The notes beneath the pieces are model-generated. The model did no database searches and was not told where the DNA came from. It saw only the letters and a program-made list of their open reading frames with translations. From the NCBI GenBank assembly GCA_008638375.1, contig CM018032.1:57541382-57605381 (forward strand): a stretch of 64,000 bases of DNA, given 5' to 3'. Origin of the DNA: Nyssa sinensis (lineage: Eukaryota > Streptophyta > Magnoliopsida > Cornales > Nyssaceae). The position numbers were made by a program, and so were the translations under genes. Shown piece after piece: positions 35,837 through 47,079 of the stretch (position 1 is its first letter; each line of letters begins with the position of its first letter).

Positions 35837-38800
35837 TCTTTTTTACTTGGCAACAGATGGATCTCCTAATAGGCAGAAATGGAAAAACTACAAAATAGTA
35901 AGGCAAGGATCCTTCACAGGTATGACCAACATGGGGTCCCAACCAAACCACAATGCATATTTACTTGTAGAACTTTAACATTGTGCATAAGCCTAGTTTT
36001 CACTAATTTTTACTTTTATTTTTGTTTCTTTAATTTTAATTTAAGAAATATGATGTTTATATTATCAATTCCTGAAATCAAATGATTAGGGATACAAAGA
36101 GCATGGTAGATGATACTTTACAAAGGCTGCTACAGTTACAGCTCCATTAAATGTCGTAAATTTGTTAGAATAGTTAGTTATATTGTATTCTCCTGTTGCG
36201 TTTTCTGCTATTTTGCAACTTGCTAAATCAGTTGCTCGTTAGATAATTGCCCTTCGAAGAGCAAAAAAGAGAAATATGGAAAGACTGGTTTTGGCTTGTG
36301 GTGGAGAGGCTGTTAACTCTGTCGATGACTTAACTCCTGATTGCCTTGGTTGGGCTGGGCTTGTCTATGAGCATGTTCTTGGAGAAGAGAAGTATACTTT
36401 CGTGGAAAATGTAAAGAATCCTTACTCTTGCACAATCTTGATAAAAGGTACTTGGAAATGCTTTTGTTACTTCTCTGACCATTTAAAAGTTTCTTACGTT
36501 CTTAAACCATTTTACTAGCTGGCTGGAGCATAGTTAATTCTATTGATAATTATATGATGTGCACCATCCTGTTGTTATTGGTAAATTCAGTGTGATTTAA
36601 TGTTCATTGCCATATTTAATGGTGCAGGACCTAATGACCATACAATTGCCCAAATTAAGGATGCTGTTCGTGATGGTCTGAGAGCAGTCAAAAATACTAT
36701 TGAAGATGAATCTGTTGTTTTAGTAAGTTGTGTTTTTATACTTGCACCTGCAACCATACATAATCAGGATGATATCACTTCATACAACTTCGTAAATATT
36801 GGTTAGAGGCTTTGAAATATGTTTAAATAACACCATAAAGTGTTTAGATGATAGTAGCATGAATATTTTGGGTATAAAGAGATGTAATCAATAATCTATC
36901 GAAAAATGTATTATTACAATGACATTATATGCATCTCTATGGGTATTGAGCTGGCAATTTGCTTCATGGCTTGTTCAGTGTATGCTAGACCAACCTTTAG
37001 TTAAATTTTGTAGCACACAAAATTGATATTTCTGTGTTATTCATATTGTGTGTTGTAGGATACATTTATTTTTCAGTAATAAATTAGGGTAAAGAAAAGA
37101 AGTTACACAAAGAATCTACTACATTTCACAGTAGGATCAAGCTTTAGATAAAATTTATTTTTAAACTTGACATTTTGATAAATCTATTGATTGAATAGCT
37201 TATTATTTTTAAAAGGGGGGAACCCAAGTACGGTTGACGTAAAGTCATAGTTTACACGTTTTAGAACCATTATGATCCAATGGTGGAAACGTGCTCACTT
37301 TCTATTTTCAATCTTTTGTTTATTTCGGTTATACTGCTGTCTTCTTCTCGACTTAAATGACCCCAACATGAAAGCTTCTCATAAAGCAATAAGAAGATGA
37401 ATAAAGTCGTTTCTTTAATTTCGTGTTTTCTCATTGCCCTCCACATTGCTCCAACCCTCTCATTCCCTCTGTAAAAAAGCAGAATTGCAGCCTAGCTGAT
37501 GCAAAAAGTGAAGAAAATCAGCAAATAAGAGTGTATAAAGATGAGCAAAAACACAATAGTTTAAGGGGGAACTAAGGGATAATTGCTTCTAGGATTCAAA
37601 AGATCCAGTGGGCTAAAATATTTCGATTTAAAAGAAAATTAGTTGGCTTCTGCATCAATTAGCTCTTTGGATGCTCCTGTCATCACTAACATTGCTTCTC
37701 ATGGCCAGGATCACAAGCAAACAGATCACAAATCAATTGTTCAGTGCAACTTTACACACCTGACATTATTTTTTGGGAATCATAGCATCTCTTTCTGACA
37801 CTTCAGCTGTAGCTTTTGTGCTAAACCATCTATCGTATATAAATTTCTTTTACAAAGCAAGTTAGTGGAATCGTAATCCAGAAATTCTGAGGAAGAAATT
37901 CACTTGGATATCAGAATAAATATTCTATTGTAATTGTTGTATTCTTTGGATTTGAAATATCAGTTCAGTAGGGTCCTATGGTGCTCCTGTGGCTCCTAGT
38001 CTTCTCAGTGGTTAGAAACCAGTTCAAGATGTTTTACAGTGAGAACCATATGAATAAGTAGGGAAGGAACAATATATTCTATTTCAAAGAACAAATAATA
38101 AATCTGAGGATAACTTGGTTTGTTTTCTCCACCTTCATTATTTTATATATGTATATGTGAACGTATATGTATATGTAAGAAAAAATTTCACTATCTGATA
38201 TGCAAAAGTTTAAGCGGCTGAATGTTGAAGATGGGGAAGGAGCTTGTTGATAGATTGGCAAGGATTCCTCATTCGTCCTTATGACACTTTTCCTTGAATT
38301 CAGTGTGTAAATTAACCAACATGAAATCTTTTCGAGTTGAATTCACAGATTGTAGGGAGAGAGATAGAGGTCAGTTGTGAAGAAGTAAAATAAGAGAGAA
38401 AATAGATGGAAAAGACAAAGATTAGTGACAAAGAAAGTGACCGTTACTGACTGCTTCCCCGCTGTTGATTTTCTCATAGATCAGTGGTCTTAAGAGGGGT
38501 AAAACTAAAAGTTCAACACCAGGTGTAACTGGATATTCCTCATTGTATGATAATTTCTTAAGATTTTCCGATGATACGGAGAAAATTTATATGCACTAGT
38601 TATTTGCTTGTATTCTGTAACTGCAGGCTTATATATATATGATGATGTGTTAAATTAACTTTGGGTTCCAAGTTCTAACTTGCTAATTCTTCTAAAAATG
38701 TAGGCAATATGTAAGGTTCTACATATCATGTTTGTTGTATCATGTCTAAAGCATTGTTAATGATAGTGACAAGGATCGAGGGTGTTTAGCAAACCTAGGC

Positions 38801-40865
38801 CCATATTAAGGAATAACACTGTTTATATTGGGAGTTTGAATGAAAAAATAGATTGAATGTGATACGGATATAAATTATGTGTAAAGAAGTCTCATACTAC
38901 TATATACATAGAAGAAGTTTCTTTAGTCTTGAGGGACATTTGTTTATTTTGGATTTGTAAGAGGAATATGCATTGAACCAAGAACCGTGGTTCAAAATAT
39001 CCATTCATCAATTCCACATTTGAGCTCTGCTTGGTAGGGAGGAAAAGTGGAAGGTAAGGAGGAGAAGATAAGGGGTGGGATAGAGTATTCTTTACTTTGT
39101 TTGGTAGAAAGGAAGAGGGGAAGGGGAGGAAAGGAGGGAAACCCCTTCCCTCCTGGCCCACCAATTTTTTTCTTCTCCCAAACGGGGGATGAAAGGCAGG
39201 GAAAGGGCTCCCTTGTTTTACATCTTTGTCCTTCAAACAATTTCACTTTTTCAAGAACGGTACATTGGTACAATTACGAAATACCCCTCCCCTTCCTCTC
39301 CCCCTCCCTTCTCAACCAAATAAAAGGAGGGAGATATCTCTTGCTTTCCGACTAATCAAAAAAATATAATTATATATTTTCTTTACCTAGGGATACCTTC
39401 TTCATCCTTCCTATCTGCTCTTACTTCGTATTTTTCATTCCCTCCTACCAAACAGAGCCCAAAATTGAAGTTTGACACCATTATCAATACATAAAGGTCT
39501 TCTATGTATATGGTAGGAGTATCAAATGCTTCCTATAATCCTATACACTGAGACCTGCTTAGCTATGCATAATTTGGAGGAAACTTGGACAAAGTGAATG
39601 GGTTGGGGGGGGGGGGGGGTGCTTGGAAAGGCAATTGTTGGACAAGGAACAAACTGTCAACTGAATTAATTGCTTTCTTTAAAGTTGCATAGACTAGTAA
39701 TGTTTCACCAATCAAAATAAATAGATAAACTAGTAATGTTTCTCATTGATTCATCCTTCTGGAGGAATTATTTGTGTTTTGACGGGAAACAGAATCTTTA
39801 CATGATGTAAATTTTTTTTTTTTTTTTTTTGGGGGGGGGGGGGGTTCGGGGGTGCAATTTTCCAAGTTTATACTCTGTTTCTTTGTGGCCAGTCCATTAA
39901 ATGGTTTTGCAGTATCAGATTTTCTGTTAGTAAATCACATTTCTTGTTTGTGGTTCAGGGGGCAGGGGCTTTTGAAGTTGCAGCCAGACAACATTTAATC
40001 AACGAAGTAAAGAAAACCGTTAAAGGGGTAATAAATTCCTATCTCTCACATATTTGCTGACAAAATAAAAATTCTCGAGCGATTATTTTTATTTATTTAA
40101 ACTTTTTTTTCTCTCTACAAACTCGGAACAGCGTGCCCAACTTGGTGTTGAGGCTTTTGCTGACGCTCTCCTTGTGGTGCCTAAGACACTTGCTGAAAAT
40201 TCTGGCCTTGACACCCAAGATGTGATCATTTCTCTTACGGTACTCTTTTGAAGGCATTTAAGATATGTTTTTCTTTCTTTTTTTTTAAAGTGAATAATAG
40301 ATTGATTGGATCTTTGCCTTGATATCTGGATGTTTGTCTAGGGAGAGCATGACAGAGGGAATATTGTGGGTTTAAATCAGCACACAGGGGAACCTATTGA
40401 TCCTCACATGGAGGGTATTTTTGACAACTACACTGTGAAGCGCCAAATCATAAACTCAGGGTATGCAGAACGTCACTTCTTCAAAGAACCTCAACAGATT
40501 CTTGTTTTGGTTGCTTCTGGTGTTAGCCACAGGAAATTGAGGAGATGGGCTCCAATACTTTCCTGCAGCTTGATACCATTATTGACTTACATGTATACAT
40601 TTATGTATGTAGAATTTATTTTTTTACAAATTAATGCCATACCATAACATCCCAAGAATTATTGGAGTCACCTTTTCCTAGCTTTCCATCAAACCGGCAA
40701 GTGGTTGAATTTCCATTTTGCTTTTTGGTTATCCTTTTCTTTCCTGGATTTGTGTGTCTAAGCAACAGTTGTACTATTATGTTTTGCAGGCCTGTAATTG
40801 CATCCCAGTTGCTACTGGTTGATGAAGTAATTCGTGCTGGTCGTAACATGCGGAAGCCTACTTAG
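30799..40865 (+). CDS. CCT6: T-complex protein 1 subunit zeta (CCT-zeta chaperonin)
   Basis: Complete gene of 15 coding exons: 30799-30932, 31016-31079, 31877-32012, 32426-32577, 32671-32718, 32939-33031, 34096-34202, 34921-35035, 35337-35423, 36243-36447, 36628-36722, 39959-40027, 40132-40239, 40342-40460, 40790-40865. The join is 1608 nt, 535 aa, the usual length. It forms one position of the eight-subunit cytosolic ring that folds actin, tubulin and other proteins with ATP. Visible motifs: [11 protein letters not shown] (residues 35-45), [15 protein letters not shown] with the ATP loop GDGTT at 88-92, [26 protein letters not shown] with the hydrolytic Asp, [11 protein letters not shown], and the C-terminus AGRNMRKPT. 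All introns are GT-AG. A 5' UTR intron (about 30674-30790) ends just before the ATG, and CAAAACGGCG near 30490 is in a promoter-like position. Intron 11 (3.2 kb) and intron 8 carry MITEs. The gene is tail-to-tail with the CMC1-like gene. Confidence 0.98.
31591..31748. repeat. Tandem duplication, 76-bp unit, CCT6 intron 2
   Basis: TTCATTAAGTGACCRGGAGC starts both units at 31591 and 31667, followed by GAAAACAGTTAGTAGAAAAA in each. Confidence 0.9.
32274..32298. repeat. T13G12 tract, CCT6 intron 3
   Basis: Poly-T runs straight into poly-G, then AGGGGGGCCGGGCGGC. Confidence 0.9.
33993..34035. repeat. (GA)21 microsatellite, CCT6 intron 6
   Basis: GA run 60 bp before the exon 7 acceptor. Confidence 0.95.
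35090..35282. mobile_element. hAT-like MITE (193 bp) in CCT6 intron 8
   Basis: Exact 8-bp target duplication TGAGAGAG at 35082-35089 and 35283-35290. Ends CAAGGGCAGAACC and, reversed, CAAGGACGGAACC are 13-bp inverted repeats with two mismatches, fitting the hAT YARNG pattern. Inside are AAAATTTTGGGCTGGC and TTTACATGTATAAATTTTTT. Related sequence, without clear ends, lies near 13135-13250. It sits 54 bp before exon 9. Confidence 0.88.
35770..35836. repeat. Compound (CT)n(CA)n(TA)n microsatellite, CCT6 intron 9
   Basis: CT, CA and TA runs follow each other without a break. Confidence 0.95.
39014..39462. mobile_element. MITE with GCTCTGYTTGGTAGG ends, CCT6 intron 11
   Basis: Left GAGCTCTGCTTGGTAGGGAGG region and right CCCTCCTACCAAACAGAGCCC region are inverted repeats of about 17 bp. 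A second inner pair, TTGGTAGAAAGGAAGAGG and CCCCTTCCTCTCCCCCTCCC, is purine/pyrimidine mirrored, and the open frames on both strands here are its by-product. No clear target duplication. Confidence 0.65.
39605..39619. repeat. G15 homopolymer
   Basis: Poly-G in CCT6 intron 11. Confidence 0.9.
39812..39844. repeat. T19G14 tract, CCT6 intron 11
   Basis: Poly-T followed directly by poly-G, about 115 bp before the exon 12 acceptor. Confidence 0.9.
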
Positions 40866-42320
40866 TTTTTCATGTACTTCAATTTGTACTTATGCCAAGT
40901 GGAGTGGGGGTGTTTTCTTCTTTTTTTGGGGGGTGTTATGAACTTTTAATGTAACCTTCTAACTACTTGTGTGTAAACGAGGTTGGTTATAGTTTGAGGT
41001 TTGTGGATGGGTTCTTTCGCTGAGACCCACGGATTTTTTGTTAGGAATGAACTATACCTATATTCCATACTGATGACGATAATTGAGACGAATTAAGAAA
41101 GCTTCTTCCTGCACATCACTTTTTAGTAGTGTTTTTTTTGTTTGAGCATTTGTATTCATTGATTTGGGAAAACGACAGTAATGTACTAAGTTATCTTTGT
41201 AACACCCATCATCTTAACTAGGTTTTTCTCCTGTGGGATATCTATTTTCATAAATTTACATTTGGGAAATATAAAAGGTATAACTTGTCCCGTCAGCCTA
41301 CCACAGTAACTATTGTTTTGAAGCCAGCTTGGCAATGTATTTCTTTTAGTATATAATTTACTTTCAAATTTGCAGGATCATGGTCTGAATGGCTTGTTGA
41401 ATGGTTACTTAAATTTTTTACTCATTTGATATGAAACTCTCTAATAGTTACATAATTTTTACTCTTTTAACTTTGAGTCACCATTGGAGATGCCAGAGAC
41501 TTAAGTGAAAGTCTCTTAAGCTTGTGAGATAATCAGGATGGGGGCAGCTTGGACATCCATTTCCATCGGTTTGGGTAATATACAAAGAGACCAGATCTGC
41601 CACAAGTCTACAACATAAAAGAGTAGTTTTCCGAATATTTCCTTTCTTGGATGGGCGTGTCATGTGAAGATAGGGGATAAAGACTAACTGAAACATGTGT
41701 TTATAACTTTATACTACCAACATGTGGTCTCAAGAGCTGACATGTGAATTGCTTGTCCATGGGGAACAAACTCTGCATCAGACAGTTAGCAGACTTCGCT
41801 GTTGGGTAAGGGAGGGAGGAATCTATGCACTGAAAACCGAAAACCGGATGAAATGGTTAAAGCATATTTATTTTCGGCTTCAATTGCTTAACTAGATGCT
41901 AATGGATCCTAGCTCTTTTCTTCAGTTTCCCAGAGAGTCGGTCAAGGCCTCATACTGCAATTACTGCTTCTAATCAAAGTGAGTTTCTGAACAAACAAAA
42001 TATTGGATAGATACTATAAAAAAAAAAAAAAAAAAGGTGGAAAGAAAATTTCTTGATGACTATTGATATAATAGAAAAAAATATATGAAAACTCTCAATT
42101 AAATTTAATATTTCCAAATGGTCAACCCAACCAACTACTTCATGCTGCACCGCTGATAATAAGAAAAATAGAATGCTGATAATTTGGGAAATTCAAAACC
42201 TGCAATGTTATGTGCACGCAAGAGTAGTTGCTTGTATATGCATTAACAAAAATCCTTGGTGCTCTGGATGCTCCTTTCTCAATCCAAATACTTGTGAAGA
42301 AACAAAAGAAAAAATAGGAC
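40866..42320. other. Convergent spacer between CCT6 and the CMC1-like gene
   Basis: 3' ends of both genes meet here. It holds 3' UTR sequence and an A18 run at about 42018. No further gene was seen. Confidence 0.6.
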
Positions 42321-45300
42321 TTAAACTCTGATAGATTCCTTTCCTTCCTGTTGAAGCATGTATTCTTTCTTCATGTCTTCCAAGACAGAGTCATTGGTAC
42401 TGCAAAGAAAAAGACAATGTTACGATATTCTATTATTTAGGATCATCAAGATCAATTGCCGTATTTACTCACATTTTCAAATAGAACTAGGCTAAGATGA
42501 TTAAAAAATATATTATAAACTACAACTAATATGCTGCATTTCCCAACAAAAAATTCTCTCCTTTCTTTTTGATTTTTTTTTTTTGGGGGTGCTTTTCTTT
42601 TTTTATTTCTCCATATTGACTGAGTTGTACAACTCAAAAGAAAACCTCCACTAAGTCGAGCTCCCAATCCTCAGGTGGTTTGAGAAAACAAGGATCCCCA
42701 ACCACTCCACTATCTATGAATAAAACATAATCCAATACAAGCATCCCTCTGTCCAAAGCAGTTCTGAATAGATCTGGGAAAGAGACCTTCAGAGGGGTAT
42801 CCTCACACCAAACATTATGCCAAAATCTAACTCTGTTGTCATCACCCACCACAAACCCAACGGATATGGAAAACTTTTCCCAACTTTTCTTGATGTTCTT
42901 CCACAATCCAAAGCTATAACTATAGACACATCTCTAGTCGACCAACTCCTGGGGCTATTCCTGAATTTTGATACCACCACACACACTCCATCTCCACAAT
43001 ATATCTCCAGAGCCACTTCCTAAAAAGGCATGATTGAACTGACTATATCCGAATACCAAGACCCTGCAACTATACAAGAGAACAAAAAAACTTGCAAGAC
43101 ACCAAATGATATTGAAATCCTCTCATACCACCAAAATGAAATTATGCTAAATCTTTTTAAGTCTCTCGGCCATTGAGGCTGGGACGATAATAATAGACAT
43201 AAATATGTGGGCAAACTAGAGAGAGTACTCTTAATAAGAATTAACTTGCCACCTTTTGAAAGAAACTGTCTTTTTCAACTTGCTAGCCTCCTTCAAAGCT
43301 TCCCACAGCAAGTCTCAAACAAAGGTCCCCTTGAAAGATGCTCTGAAAGGCCACCCCCAGTAAGATGTAAAGAGCAACCTGGCAACCCAAATCTCCTACC
43401 AACCACTCCCCCACAAGAATAAGCTCACTCTCTCCCACATTCACTCGCGAACCAGACATAACCTCAAAGCATAGAAGAATATAGTGTAGATATCTCAACT
43501 GAATGCCATTAACTTCACAAAAAATGATAGTGTCATTGGCAAAGAGAAGATGAGATATAACTAATGGCCTTCCTCATATCATCCCCACCTTACTCAAGAC
43601 CTCAATCACCATAATAAACATAAGGTTTGGGTCTCCCTGCCTGTGCCCCCCTCGAACTTGGGAAGAAACTATTGGAGAATCAATCACAAGAATTGAGAAA
43701 GAAATCCTCAAACTGAACCTTTTAATCCAATTTCTCCATTTCACTTCAAATCCCTTGTGCTCCATAACATGTAAAAGAAAAATCTATTTTTTTAATAAGT
43801 ATATATCATTAAAAAGCACCAAAATGAGAGTGCACAAGTGTACATACAGAATATACACAAAGCAGTAAAAATCTCATATTATCAAGAGACTACCCAAAAG
43901 AAGAAGAAGAAGAAAAAATCAATAGACAAAAAATGGCTCCCTTTAATCGAGAGAGGAGGGGTGAGGGAGGGAGGGAGGGAGGGAACTAAGCATAATAAGT
44001 ATAATGTACTTCAAAGTCTATAAATAAGTTTTTGTCCCTTTAAAAGATCTTCTTTCCCTTTTTAGCCAAATATTCCACCAAAGGCAACACGAAAGCAGTA
44101 ACAATCTCATATTATCAAAAGACTCTACCCAAAAAGAAAAGAAATCAATAGACAAAAAAAGGCTGCCTTTAATCGAGAGAGAGAGAGGTGGGGGGGAGGG
44201 AGGGAACTAAGCACAATAAGTATAATGTACTTCAAAGTCTATAAAGAAGTTTTTGTCCCTTTAAAAGTTCTTTTTTTACTCTTTAACCAAATGTTCCACC
44301 AAAGGCAAAGAGGAGGCACTTACCATACCTCCCTCGCTCCCTTTCTCATTTTCTTGCCCCTCCAACTAAAGAAAACAAACTGAACAGGGCATCACCTATT
44401 AGATTCAAAAAAAGGATGAATTGAAGAATTCATAATTCCCTTGCTGCAGAGAAATGTAGTGCACCAATTAACCAACACAATCCCCCTCCTACGAAGATTG
44501 TACATAACTAGGGCCATCATCCAAACAAAGAAAGTTACCTTGGGCGGAACCTTGAACGCCAAATAAACTTTCATGGAAATGGTTGCTTGTGTCCTCCTAG
44601 TAGCATATAGCAGTATGATTTTACCTCAAAAACTCCTCTACTGGACGCCACTCCCCTCATCTCATCACACAATCCATCCCCTAGGCCCACATCTTATAGA
44701 TCCCTGTAAAAACCAAAATCTCCTCCACCTCCCAATCTTGAGTTGATCTAAAGAGGACCTCCCACACTCCCCTATCAGATCTTCTCAGTTAATTTGCTAC
44801 AGCTGCTTCTTTATTGACAGCTACCCTTAGGAGACCAGGAAAAAACTGGCCCAAGGGGGTATAACCACATCACATATCATGCCATAACATCCCACCCTTT
44901 CATAATGCACTTCCATAGTCCCAACCATAAGGAAGTCTGACTTCCTTCGAGCAACAAGCTCCCTATTCAGTAGCATATTTCCCTTCCACCACTCTCTTCC
45001 ACAAGCTGCAATCCTCCAGCACTACTTACACAGCAAAGCCCTGTTGAAAAATTTTCATATTTCTAACCCCCAACCCTCCACATATGCTTTTTTGGCACAG
45101 AGATGGTCCTCTAGTCTACTAAGTGCCACCAGATATGATATGAATTAGGATATGATGGGCCAGGAGTGAAAATCAGATCCTGGAGGACATGAATTATCCT
45201 ACTCTAGTATTTAGAAGGACGGATATAAAATGTTTTCCCAATCTGGTGTTTGGATGAAACTTACATTAGGCCGGGCATAATTTTTTCTCTCACTTAATTT

Positions 45301-47041
45301 TAGATACAAATTTGTGTCGAATTTTTTCAAAAATCATTAAATTTAAGCAATGCTCATACTTATTTCAACAAAGTGAAAACATAATGAGGGAATAGGGAAT
45401 GTTTTTTTTTTTTTGGGGGGGCGGGGGGGGGGGGGTTGGGTAATTGTGGACAGTAGATGCTGAACCAGCTTTCAAACAACTTTTAAACAAAATCAAACCC
45501 AAAACCAACATCAATTTTAAAAAAAAAAAAAAAAACTCAAAGCCCTAATATTCTTTTTCCGCAACAACAAAGCCTTTTTTCTGTTGGGCAGCATCAAACC
45601 CTTAGATTTATGAATTTTTGGCTAGAAAGTACATTTAGTGAGCAGAATCAATAATAGAAAGCAATGAAGAAGAAGAGATGTGGCGGGCTTGTCTCAATGA
45701 AATCGAGTTTGTCGGCTTGCTAATAAGAGGAGATGAAGAAGAGATCTGATGTTGATTATTTCAAGATTGACTGCGTGCTTGGTCGACAGGTGGTATGGCA
45801 ATCAAAGTTGAGGAAGATGATTGGTTGCTTTTCTCTCGCCTCCCTCTTATTATCTTTGTCTTTCTCTCCTATCCTACATGCGTGACTTTGTTCTTCGTTT
45901 TTTTCTCCTTGTCCAATCAAGCGTCAAATAAGCTTATACCACAATCCTCATGGTATAGTTATATCCCACGCAGGTGGGACATAGGGTTCAATTGGATAGG
46001 ATTTATCCATTCTATTTTATGCAACCAAACACGGGATAAGATGAGTCTTTATCTTATCTAGTCATTTTTCTTACCAAACAAACGGCTTTGAAGGAACTAA
46101 CACAAACTATGATAGTGCCACACAAATTATTTCTAAAATTATTTGTTGTTTGACTTATTTCCTACCTTTTATATCATTTCTAGAGGAAAGGGAACTATGA
46201 GCACCACATCAACCATCACAAAGGATATGAACATGGCAACCTAACAATGATCTCCACCTTCCAAAAAAAAAAAACAAATGAACAAAAAGAAAGAAAGAAA
46301 GAGGGAAAGGATTTTTGAGCCATCAAGGCTCTCACAAGAAGAGACATCGACCCTTATTGAGCAATCATAACGGCCAATTAAAATAATAAATCTCTATATT
46401 TGATTCCATATGTTTACATAGTTTCTCATGAACCTCTTGTAAATATGGGGCTTCTTGGAATGGTGAGGCTTCGAGAGTAGGGGTTGTTTCGTTGCATGGG
46501 GTGGGGTTATGGAAAGGTATAATGAATGCCAGCCCCGGGGGGGGGGGGGGGGGGGGGGGGGGCTATGCTTCATTAGTCTATTGTGATGGATTTGGAAATG
46601 ATGTCATATTTTGATACGACACTTGGTGTGGAGAGAGGCCTTTGTTGCACAGGTTCTTGGACTTGTTTCATATGTTGACTAGTGCTAAAGCTTCGGTTGC
46701 CAATTTTGTTTCCTTTTTAGATGATGTGGTGGTGTAATGCCCTACATTTAGGAGACTTTTTCAAGACTAAGAGCTACATGCACTCTTCCAATTCGTGGTG
46801 TTACCTTATAAAGAACGGACACTATTTTGACTCACGCGTCCGTATCAAACATATGTCAAATACTGACATGTGTGAGACACACATTAGATACTGACATGTG
46901 TGAGACACGCGAAAAAAAAGAGTATCCAAATTATTTATTTTTTCTGAATTTCGAACACGTTATGAATATATTAGGGACACACCAGGACACATTTTGGATA
47001 CATTTTTTTATATTCTCTATTTTTCTCCTCCTCTTCTGTTT

Positions 47042-47079
<38 letters not shown>

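Noticed and set aside
39014..39462. Long overlapping frames on both strands within CCT6 intron 11
   Set aside because: They come from the purine-rich/pyrimidine-rich arms of a MITE.
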